From NCBI GenBank assembly GCA_938023905.1, contig CALJCO010000129.1, positions 1-47,065 on the forward strand: a DNA stretch of 47,065 bases, written 5' to 3'. The notes below the pieces were generated by a model, which ran no database searches, was not told where the DNA came from, and saw only the letters and a list, made by a program, of their open reading frames with translations. The stretch comes from an uncultured Collinsella sp. GTDB lineage: Bacteria; Actinomycetota; Coriobacteriia; Coriobacteriales; Coriobacteriaceae. The position numbers were made by a program, and so were the translations under genes. Positions 1 through 6,129 of the stretch are shown here, piece after piece (positions within the stretch are counted from its first letter, which is position 1; each line of letters opens with the position of its first letter).

Positions 1-2
1 CT

Positions 3-55
3 AACCTACCAAAAAGGGACAGGTTTATTTTGGCAGGTTTTATCTGGGCAAACGT
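3..55. repeat. 53-bp intergenic repeat, copy 1 (GGGACAGG family)
   Basis: This 53-bp stretch matches 43585-43637 at 48 of 53 positions. It carries the core AAAAAGGGACAGGTTTATTT and ends TATCTGGGCAAACGT. The second copy can form an AACCTGCC/GGCAGGTT hairpin; this copy has a mismatch in that stem. The GGGACAG core is shared with the palindromes at 4887, 8615 and 9840 and the terminator loop at 10503. No gene is visible in it. Confidence 0.8.
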
Positions 56-93
56 AAAGGGCCGACCGCGGAGATGCGCGATCGGCCCTTTTT
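56..93. terminator. Hairpin with T tail
   Basis: Arms AAAGGGCCGA and TCGGCCCTTT pair, extended inward by CGCG/CGCG across one mismatch. A run of T follows on the plus strand and CTTTACGTTT on the minus strand. It lies just downstream of the minus-strand gene ending at 130, so it can end that transcript and anything arriving from the left. Confidence 0.7.
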
Positions 94-129
94 AGTTGCT
101 TGGCTGCAGGGAGCTGTGGGGGCAGGTGC

Positions 130-531
130 CTACAGACGATCCTTGTTCTCGGCCTTAACGTCGTGTGCCTGCTGAACAAAGAACAGGTCGTACACCACGA
201 TGACAAAGGCGCCATAGTTTATGGCGTCGCCGCCAAACGCGGGAAGCGTGAGCACCGCCTGGGCAAGCGTGGCGACTGCAGCAACGATACCGAGCTTAAA
301 CGCGCCGTCAACCTGCGAAGGCTTGTTGGCACCCTTGATGCCCGCAACGCCTGCGGCGAGATCGATGAGGCCCTTGGCGATAATCACGGCCGCGGCGAGC
401 ATGGCGTTCGATCCGTAGGTGGACTCGAGCTTGCCGGTCGCGATGCCGGCGATTCCAATGACGAGACTGGCGATGCCCAGAACAAAATAAATCAGGGCAA
501 GGATTTTGAGAGTCTTGCGAGTGAAGCTCAT
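130..531 (-). CDS. Small four-helix membrane protein, function unknown
   Basis: 133 residues, read as an integral membrane protein. About four hydrophobic segments are visible: near residues 8-28 (ILALIYFVLGIASLVIGIAG), 42-62, 78-97 and 100-115. The C-terminus is short and charged (HDVKAENKDRL). The start MSFTRKTLK is chosen because AAAGGA lies about 6 nt upstream; an upstream in-frame extension looks like untranslated leader. No catalytic motif is visible and I do not recognise a named family. It is transcribed alone, with a hairpin terminator after it at 56-93 and a 227-bp divergent intergenic region in front. Confidence 0.75.
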   Translation of the reverse strand: MSFTRKTLKILALIYFVLGIASLVIGIAGIATGKLESTYGSNAMLAAAVIIAKGLIDLAAGVAGIKGANKPSQVDGAFKLGIVAAVATLAQAVLTLPAFGGDAINYGAFVIVVYDLFFVQQAHDVKAENKDRL

Positions 532-758
532 GGCTGGTCCTTTCGATACGAGTACGCCAACCTGGCGCACCCTTTGTGCTGCACATATGGTGAAGCACAT
601 TGTAGTTCAACGCGGCGATGCATGCGCCTGAAAGCGACTCTTGCCTGTGCGGCCCAACCTTTCAAAAAGGAAAGCTGGGCGTAAGCAAAATCGATGGCAG
701 CGTATGCGCGGCGCTGCGATGATGGGGCCATGGCAAGAGCTGGACCGAAGGAGGGGCC

Positions 759-902
759 ATGATGTACGGGGCCAAGCAAGTGCGCGAGCCGCGTTCGTTA
801 GGAAGGCGTATGGGCGATTCCGTGATCGCTGCCGTGTGCACGGGATTGATGGCGGTGCTTTGCATTGGGATGCTGTGGACCATGTCGCATGTGGGACAAT
901 AA
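759..902 (+). CDS. 47-residue single-helix membrane protein
   Basis: Small ORF starting at the tandem ATGATG and ending TAA at 900-902. A perfect AAGGAGG lies 7 nt upstream, which is the main evidence that it is translated. Residues 1-22 are basic and polar (KQVREPRSLGRRMGD). Residues 23-42 form one hydrophobic segment (VIAAVCTGLMAVLCIGMLWT), so a single-pass membrane protein is likely, with the basic end in the cytoplasm. It ends 63 bp before rsmJ and could share its transcript. No function can be assigned. The region before it (532-758) holds an imperfect hairpin at 652-680 and no other gene. Confidence 0.6.
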   Translation: MMYGAKQVREPRSLGRRMGDSVIAAVCTGLMAVLCIGMLWTMSHVGQ

Positions 903-965
903 CGGACGGTTGGGTGCTGGCATAAACGGCGCTCACGTATTCGTTTTGCTTGTTAAGGAGTGTCC

Positions 966-1670
966 ATGGGCGTCGTCGATCCCTTTTCTGTTGCTCGGGC
1001 CGCGGGGCTTGAGCTGACCGGGAAGTCCGAGGGCCTCACGCTCACCGACGGCACGATGGAGCTGCGTGCCGATTTTGGCCGCATGCTTCCGCGGCTCAAG
1101 CAGGGTCGTCTGCAGCAGGAGCTGCTGGTGAAGGCCGCTCGCGCGAAAGACGTTGAGCATCCGTGGGCAGTCGATGCCACGGCAGGTTTTGGCGAGGATT
1201 CGCTGCTGCTGGCGGCCGCGGGCTTTACCGTCGATCTGTATGAACAGGATTGCGTGATCGCGGCGCTCCTCAAGGATGCTTTGGATCGCGCGGCAGATGA
1301 TCCGGCGCTTGCGGCTGCCGTGGCGCGCATGCGCTTACATGCGGGCGAGGACAGCATTGCCGGCCTTCGCCATACGGCCGAGCTGATCAAGCAAGGCGAG
1401 CTCGCGGCTCCCGACGTGGTGTATCTGGACCCCATGTTTCCCGAGCGCACCAAGAGCGCGGCGGTGAAAAAGAAGTTTCAGCTCTTGCACCATCTGGAGC
1501 AGCCGTGCGCCGACGAGGAGACGCTGGTCGAAGCTGCGCTTGCGGTGCACCCGCGCAAGGTCGTTATCAAGCGACCGGTGAAGGGGCCGCTGCTTGCCGG
1601 CGTTAAGCCGAGCTATCAGCTTGCGGGTAAGGCCGTTCGTTACGATGTTTTGGTGCCGCCGCGCCCGTAG
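966..1670 (+). CDS. rsmJ: 16S rRNA (guanine1516-N2)-methyltransferase RsmJ
   Basis: SAM-dependent methyltransferase of the RsmJ (YhiQ) family, which methylates N2 of 16S rRNA G1516 (E. coli numbering). The 234 residues are near the family's usual 250. Visible motifs are the SAM-binding VDATAGFGEDSLLLAAAG (about residues 50-67), the acidic LYEQD after the next strand, and the catalytic-type VVYLDPMFP loop followed by ERTKSAAVKKK, which is diagnostic for RsmJ. The start is the ATG five bases after TAAGGAG; a GTG at 960 overlaps that site and is less likely. The downstream gene converges from the other strand, with a small stem-loop (1684-1700) between them. Confidence 0.9.
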   Translation: MGVVDPFSVARAAGLELTGKSEGLTLTDGTMELRADFGRMLPRLKQGRLQQELLVKAARAKDVEHPWAVDATAGFGEDSLLLAAAGFTVDLYEQDCVIAALLKDALDRAADDPALAAAVARMRLHAGEDSIAGLRHTAELIKQGELAAPDVVYLDPMFPERTKSAAVKKKFQLLHHLEQPCADEETLVEAALAVHPRKVVIKRPVKGPLLAGVKPSYQLAGKAVRYDVLVPPRP

Positions 1671-1683
1671 CTTGTGCACGATG

Positions 1684-1700
1684 GCTGGCGCTTCGCCAGC
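1684..1700. repeat. Small perfect hairpin between convergent genes
   Basis: GCTGGCG, a CTT loop and CGCCAGC form a perfect 7-bp stem between rsmJ and the convergent zinc-ribbon gene. It lacks a T tail, so it may slow or protect transcripts rather than end them. Function is inferred from position only. Confidence 0.4.
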
Positions 1701-1719
1701 GCCGTGCCGATGCGGGGGT

Positions 1720-2016
1720 CTATTTCCAAGGGTGCGACGTCAGGTGCCAGCCGCCGCAGTATTCGCATTTGTAGCAGGACAGGCCGCGCCGTCCGCGGTT
1801 TTCGCAGTCGGCCATAACGGCCTCTGCCTCGGCGCGCGTGTCGTAACGGTTTTTGCGTTCGCACGACTTGTAGCGCCAGGCTTCATCGCGCTCGGCGTCT
1901 AGTGCGTCGCGGCGCTCGTCCTCGCGCGCAAACAGGTCGCCCATATCGCCGCCGGTGGCAGCGCCCAAAAACTCGCTTTTGGCTTTTGACCAGGCGGCTC
2001 GCTTTTTGCTCCCCAT
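1720..2016 (-). CDS. Small Cys-rich zinc-ribbon-like protein
   Basis: 98 residues, highly charged. The C-terminal segment CYKCEYCGGWHLTSH (about residues 82-96) with an earlier Cys-Glu-Asn looks like a one-knuckle zinc ribbon, of a kind also seen in small phage and bacterial hypothetical proteins. The middle (ERDEAWRYKSCERKNRYDTRAEAEAVMADCENRG) is probably helical. The start ATG is chosen because GGAGAGGAG lies 9 nt upstream; the longer TTG start overlaps that site. It diverges from the GNAT gene across an inverted repeat (2041-2072). A nucleic-acid-binding role is possible but not shown. Confidence 0.7.
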   Translation of the reverse strand: MGSKKRAAWSKAKSEFLGAATGGDMGDLFAREDERRDALDAERDEAWRYKSCERKNRYDTRAEAEAVMADCENRGRRGLSCYKCEYCGGWHLTSHPWK

Positions 2017-2040
2017 CTGCTTCGCGCTCCTCTCCAAACG

Positions 2041-2072
2041 TTGGTATCATTGCTCAATCAAAGTGATACCAA
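2041..2072. promoter_or_regulatory. Operator-like inverted repeat between divergent genes
   Basis: Perfect 9-bp arms TTGGTATCA and TGATACCAA, separated by 14 bp, lie between the divergent zinc-ribbon and GNAT genes. The position suits an operator or overlapping promoter element controlling both. The regulator is unknown. Confidence 0.45.
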
Positions 2073-2093
2073 TAAACGTGAGGTCGCCGCGTG

Positions 2094-2582
2094 ATGATCA
2101 GAAAAACCCTCGATACCGACATTCCCGCCGTCATGGCTATCTATGACGCGGCCCGCGCCTTTATGCGCGCGCATGGCAACGCCACGCAGTGGCCCGAGGG
2201 CACGCCTTCGGCCGAGCAGCTGGCTGCCGATATTGCCGCTGGTGGCAGTTACGTGTGCGAAGTCGACGGCCGCGTGGTGGCGACGTTTGCCTTTTTACCG
2301 GGTCCGGACGAGTGCTATGACGTGATTGAGGACGGTCAATGGCGCAGCGACACTCCGTATGCCGTGCTGCATCGCGTGGCATCCGACGGCACCGTGCACG
2401 GTATCGCGGCGGCGATGTTTGCCTTTGCCAAGGAATGCGCCGACCATCTGCGTATTGACACGCACGAGGACAACTTGCCCATGCAGGGCGCCATCGCCAA
2501 GGCGGGGTTCGAGCGTGTCGGTATCGTCTATGTGTCCGACGGCACGGCGCGTGTCGCGTTTGATTGGCTGCGCGAGGCGTAG
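2094..2582 (+). CDS. GNAT-family N-acetyltransferase
   Basis: 162-residue GNAT acetyltransferase that would transfer an acetyl group from acetyl-CoA to an unidentified amine. The N-terminal strand MIRKTLDTDIPAVMAIYDAAR is typical. A central beta sheet carries GGSYVCEVDGRVVATFAFLPG. The acetyl-CoA site lies around VHGIAAAMFAFAKECADHLRIDTHEDN, and the C-terminal NLPMQGAIAKAGFERVGIVY is a standard GNAT ending. ATG at 2094 is preferred over the adjacent in-frame GTG at 2091; the GTGAGG upstream is a weak ribosome site and both are possible. A strong terminator follows. Confidence 0.85.
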   Translation: MIRKTLDTDIPAVMAIYDAARAFMRAHGNATQWPEGTPSAEQLAADIAAGGSYVCEVDGRVVATFAFLPGPDECYDVIEDGQWRSDTPYAVLHRVASDGTVHGIAAAMFAFAKECADHLRIDTHEDNLPMQGAIAKAGFERVGIVYVSDGTARVAFDWLREA

Positions 2583-2615
2583 GAGCCAAGGCACGTATCA
2601 TCACCCAGCTCAAAT

Positions 2616-2645
2616 AAAAAATGGCCCCGAGTGGGGCCATTTTTG
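2616..2645. terminator. Rho-independent bidirectional terminator
   Basis: AAAAATGGCCCC, the loop GAGT and GGGGCCATTTTT form a 12-bp stem with A and T runs on both sides. It ends the GNAT transcript and would also work from the other strand. Confidence 0.9.
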
Positions 2646-2888
2646 GTAAAACGCGTCGTTGTGGGACTCGCATTGTTACCGCCCCAGATGAACCCGGGCA
2701 GACAAAAAGGGGAGGTGCCGGCTTTCGCAAGGCGCGAACCTACGAAAATCGCCGCGCGGCAACGCGGGGCGATGAGCTCGGTCGGGGGATAGGGCCCGCT
2801 TCGCCCACCGGCCCGTAAATTGTATCATCCAGTGTGGAGCGTGAACGCCCGTTGCCGCGTGCGATGGGCTTGCAATAAGAGGAGAGCC
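2646..2888 (+). other. Leader region of the TetM-like gene, potentially structured
   Basis: 243 bp without a gene. GC-rich sequence at 2748-2773 can fold (ATCGCC/GGCGAT with inner CGCG/CGCG), and 2790-2818 contains GGGCC/GGCCC segments. A TATCAT box at about 2822 could be a -10. Attenuation of a ribosome-protection-like gene is conceivable, but no leader peptide is evident. Confidence 0.3.
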
Positions 2889-4892
2889 ATGTCGAAGCAA
2901 GCGGTCGTTGGAATCTTGGCGCATGTCGATGCCGGCAAGACCACGTTGGCCGAGGCCATGCTGTTCAACGCGGGCCGCATTCGCAAGCGTGGCCGCGTGG
3001 ACGATGGCGATTCGCATCTGGACACTAACACGATCGAGCGCGAGCGCGGTATCACGATTTTCTCGTCGCAGGCCGTGCTCGACCACGGCGATACCCACGT
3101 CATGCTCGTGGATGCTCCCGGCCATGTCGATTTTTCTGCCGAGGCGGAGCGCACACTGCGTGCCCTGGACTACGCGATTCTGGTGGTGGGCGCCAACGAT
3201 GGCGTGCAGGGGCACACCGAAACCCTGTGGCGCCTGCTTGCACGCTATGACATCCCGACGTTCATCTTCATCAACAAGATCGATTTGGAGAATCCCGGCC
3301 GCGATGTTTTGCTGGCACAACTCGGGCAGCGTCTTTCCGAGGGCTGCCTGGATGCCAACGAGCTGCTGGCGGGCGCCGCCGTTCAGGAGGACGCTGCTGC
3401 GTTGGACGAAGCGGCGCTCGAGGAGTTTCTTGAAGCGGGTGAGCTTTCTGTCGCAACGCTGTCGCGCATGGTTGCCGAGCGCAAGCTCTTTCCCTGCTTT
3501 GCCGGCTCGGCGCTCAAGGACCAAGGCGTTGACGAGCTGCTGGATGGCATATGCGCGCTGATGCGTGAACAGGCGTGGCTCCCGGAGTTTGCCGCGCGCG
3601 TCTATCGTGTCAGCCGCGGGGATCGTGGCGAGCGCTTGGCTTGGGTTAAAGTGACCGGCGGCACGCTGCGCGCAAAACAGATGATCAGCGGGCGTTCCAG
3701 TGCCGAGGCGTGGGAACAGAAGGTCGATCAGGTACGCATCTATAACGGCGAGAAGTATGAGCTTGCCCAAGAAGTTGCTGCTGGCGGTATTTGCGCCGTG
3801 ACGGGTCTTGCGCACGTTCGCCCAGGGGACGCCCTGGGCGCGGAGCCCGCGGGCGATGCGCCCGTCATCGCTCCGGTCCTCACCTATACGGTGCTGCCGG
3901 GCGAACACGACGTTCATGCGGTGTTTAAAGCGCTGAGTGAGTTGGCGGACGAAGATCCCATGCTCGGCGTAAGCTGGAATACGCATCTTGAGCAGATCCA
4001 TTTGCAGTTGATGGGCGCCGTGCAACTCGAGGTCGTGCAGCGGGTGTTGGCCGATCGCTTTGGCCTTTCGGTTGCGTTTGAGCCCGGCGGCATTCTCTAT
4101 AAGGAGACTATTTCGCGGCCGGTCGAGGGCGTGGGCCACTTTGAGCCGCTGCGCCACTATGCCGAGGTGCATCTGCGCCTGGAGCCGTTGCCGGCGGGTT
4201 CGGGTGTGCAGTTTGGCACCGTGACCTCGACCGACGAGCTCGATCTTAACTGGCAGCGTTTGGCACTCACCAGCGCTATGGAGCGCGACCACCTGGGCGT
4301 GCTGACGGGCTCGCCCATCACCGATGTGCGCATTACGCTCACGGGCGGCCGCGCGCATGCCAAACACACCGAGGGCGGCGATTTTCGCCAGGCCACGTAT
4401 CGCGCGATTCGCCAGGGTTTGATGCAGGCGCGCGAGGTCGGCGCAGACGTGTTGCTGGAGCCGTGGTACCACTTTGAGCTCGAGGTGCCGGGGGAGTGCG
4501 TGGGCCGGGCGTTGTCAGATGCCACACGCATGGGTGCCGAGTACGAGCCGCCGACGATGGCGGGAGACCGAGCGAAGCTTGTGGGTCGCGTGCCGGCATC
4601 CGAGGTGCAGGATTACGCGCTGGAGGTGGCTGCCTACACGAGCGGGCGCGGTCATCTGTACCTGGAGTTCGCCGGTTATGCGGCTTGCCATGATGCCGAG
4701 CGCGTAATCGAGACGGCCGCCTATGAGCCCGAGGCCGATCTGCCCAACACGCCCGACTCGGTCTTTTGCTCTCGCGGCGCCGGCTACACGGTCAAATGGT
4801 ATGACGTGCCCGCCGCAGCGCACGTAAAGATCGATCCCGCCACCTTCCGTCCCTGGCGAGCAGCAGACGCCGAGTTTTTCGGCCACATGTGA
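2889..4892 (+). CDS. TetM/EF-G-like ribosome-binding translation GTPase
   Basis: 667-residue GTPase of the ribosomal-protection/EF-G superfamily, slightly longer than Tet(M) and Tet(O) (about 640). The G1 motif AHVDAGKTT is at residues 11-19, G2 is RGITI, G3 DAPGH, G4 NKID and G5 near GSAL. Domain II follows, then the EF-G-like domains with LPAGSGVQFGTV and a C-terminal SRGAGYTVKWYDVP. The start ATG follows AGAGGAGAG. It looks like a chromosomal, divergent member: it may remodel stalled ribosomes, and tetracycline resistance is possible but not established. The CDS ends HM-stop, and its ATG and TGA are the first bases of the 31-bp palindrome at 4887. Confidence 0.85.
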   Translation: MSKQAVVGILAHVDAGKTTLAEAMLFNAGRIRKRGRVDDGDSHLDTNTIERERGITIFSSQAVLDHGDTHVMLVDAPGHVDFSAEAERTLRALDYAILVVGANDGVQGHTETLWRLLARYDIPTFIFINKIDLENPGRDVLLAQLGQRLSEGCLDANELLAGAAVQEDAAALDEAALEEFLEAGELSVATLSRMVAERKLFPCFAGSALKDQGVDELLDGICALMREQAWLPEFAARVYRVSRGDRGERLAWVKVTGGTLRAKQMISGRSSAEAWEQKVDQVRIYNGEKYELAQEVAAGGICAVTGLAHVRPGDALGAEPAGDAPVIAPVLTYTVLPGEHDVHAVFKALSELADEDPMLGVSWNTHLEQIHLQLMGAVQLEVVQRVLADRFGLSVAFEPGGILYKETISRPVEGVGHFEPLRHYAEVHLRLEPLPAGSGVQFGTVTSTDELDLNWQRLALTSAMERDHLGVLTGSPITDVRITLTGGRAHAKHTEGGDFRQATYRAIRQGLMQAREVGADVLLEPWYHFELEVPGECVGRALSDATRMGAEYEPPTMAGDRAKLVGRVPASEVQDYALEVAAYTSGRGHLYLEFAGYAACHDAERVIETAAYEPEADLPNTPDSVFCSRGAGYTVKWYDVPAAAHVKIDPATFRPWRAADAEFFGHM

Positions 4893-4917
4893 CAAAGGGA
4901 CAGCCCCTTTGTCACAT
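4887..4917. repeat. 31-bp palindrome, copy 1
   Basis: Arms ATGTGACAAAGGGAC and GCCCCTTTGTCACAT surround a single central A, with one mismatch in the stem. It differs by one base from the copies at 8615 and 9840. It supplies the last Met codon and TGA stop of the TetM-like gene. There is no T tail, so it is probably a REP-like element rather than a simple terminator. Confidence 0.9.
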
Positions 4918-4921
4918 GCTA

Positions 4922-4952
4922 TTGGTATAACTCAGTATAAGTTGGTATAACT
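4922..4952 (+). promoter_or_regulatory. Direct repeats before the first AAA ATPase gene
   Basis: TTGGTATAACT occurs twice, at 4922-4932 and 4942-4952. The 20-bp spacing is about two helical turns, with CAGTATAAG between. The pair lies 34-64 bp upstream of the start codon, in promoter position. It could be an operator, perhaps for the winged-helix part of the AAA protein itself; that is inference. Confidence 0.45.
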
Positions 4953-4985
4953 GTTACCAGGGTTTGCCAATCCGAGGAGGCCGAT

Positions 4986-6104
4986 ATGAATCCAAATCCC
5001 TTTAAGCCCACAGCTGGTAAGCGGCCTCCGATACTCATCGGTCGCGAGTCGGTCATCGAAGATTTTGAGGAAGGGCTCGACAACGGCGCCGGAGCGCCGG
5101 GCAGGCTCATGCTCATTACGGGAAACCGCGGCTGTGGCAAAACGGTTCTCCTGCGGGAGCTGCAACGTCTAGCCAGCGAGCGCGGATGGGCGGTTGTCTC
5201 CGATTCCGCTTCGCTTGGTTTGTGCGACCGCTTGGCCGACGCGCTTCGCTCGAATAAACCCGTTGTGACGTCAATGGAGTTTGGGCCGTCGTTTGGCCGG
5301 ATGTCGGTCGAGGCGGCGCGGGCAAAAGGCGAGACATTGCGAGGGCTGGTCAACGAGCGTCTCAAGAAGCTCGGTCCGGGCAAGGGCGTCTTGTTTGCGA
5401 TTGACGAGGCACAATCGGTGTCTATCGAGGAACTGGCGGCTCTTGCCGTCCTCTATCAGCAGGTGCTCGGAGACCAGGATGCCACGGGCTTGCCCGATAG
5501 CGACCAGCGCGGTCTTGCGCTGGCGTTCGCCGGCTTGCCCAGTATGGTTGACGATCTGCTCGAAGAGCCGAGCGTGACGTTTTTGCGGCGTGCCCAGCAG
5601 CGTACGTTGGGGGCAATATCTTTGCCCAAAGTGCGCGATTCGTATATCCAGACGGTCAAAGACGCTGGTCTTTACGTTGACACGGAGACGGCGGACCTTG
5701 CGGCGCGCAAGAGCATGGGGCATCCCTATATGGTTCAGCTGGTGGGCTATTACATGTGGCGGTCTGCTGTCCGGCGTGGCTCGCAGGTCATCGAAAGGCG
5801 CGATGTCGAGAATGGCCATGCGGATGCCGTCTCCGAGTTCTACGAAGCGGTTGACGCACCTCTGTATTACGGTCTGCGCAGCCCTCAGCGCCTCTTTATC
5901 GAGGCTATGGCGGTTGACGAGGACAAGCCGACGCGCACGGCGGATATCATTGAGCGCTGCGACCGTACCCAGAGCTGGGCGAGTAAATATCGCGCAAGCC
6001 TGATTCGCGAGCGCGTCATCGAGGCCGCCGGATACGGCCTTGTGCGGTTTACCGTGCCCATGCTGGGCGAGTATATCCGCGACCGCGTTTTATGGCATGA
6101 GTAG
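4986..6104 (+). CDS. AAA ATPase with C-terminal winged helix (copy 1)
   Basis: 372 residues. The Walker A motif GNRGCGKT is at about residues 46-53, Walker B is GVLFAIDEAQ near 138, and a sensor-like strand GLALAFAGLPSM follows. FLRRAQQ is shared exactly with the AAA protein at 8653-9753 and may include an arginine finger. The C-terminal roughly 75 residues (FIEAMAVDEDKPTRTADIIERC to EYIRDRVLW) resemble a winged-helix DNA-binding domain, giving an Orc/Cdc6- or STAND-like layout. AGGAGG lies 6 nt before the ATG. It runs directly into the UvrA-like gene, so the two are probably co-transcribed. The substrate is unknown; DNA-dependent ATPase or regulatory activity is inferred. Confidence 0.8.
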   Translation: MNPNPFKPTAGKRPPILIGRESVIEDFEEGLDNGAGAPGRLMLITGNRGCGKTVLLRELQRLASERGWAVVSDSASLGLCDRLADALRSNKPVVTSMEFGPSFGRMSVEAARAKGETLRGLVNERLKKLGPGKGVLFAIDEAQSVSIEELAALAVLYQQVLGDQDATGLPDSDQRGLALAFAGLPSMVDDLLEEPSVTFLRRAQQRTLGAISLPKVRDSYIQTVKDAGLYVDTETADLAARKSMGHPYMVQLVGYYMWRSAVRRGSQVIERRDVENGHADAVSEFYEAVDAPLYYGLRSPQRLFIEAMAVDEDKPTRTADIIERCDRTQSWASKYRASLIRERVIEAAGYGLVRFTVPMLGEYIRDRVLWHE

Positions 6105-6129
6105 GGTGATAAAGGTGACGGAACAGAAG

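Noticed and set aside
2676..4472. 598-codon open frame antisense to the TetM-like gene
   Set aside because: It mirrors the codon structure of the real gene, has no ribosome site and no recognisable protein features. Similar long shadow frames lie opposite the Kup gene (34159-35436), the purine permease (30985-32166), thiM (20110-21429) and the MetE-like gene (23495-24841).
2889..4892. Calling the TetM-like gene a tetracycline resistance determinant
   Set aside because: Overall domain match only; divergent sequence, chromosomal context and lack of mobile genes do not support a confident resistance claim.
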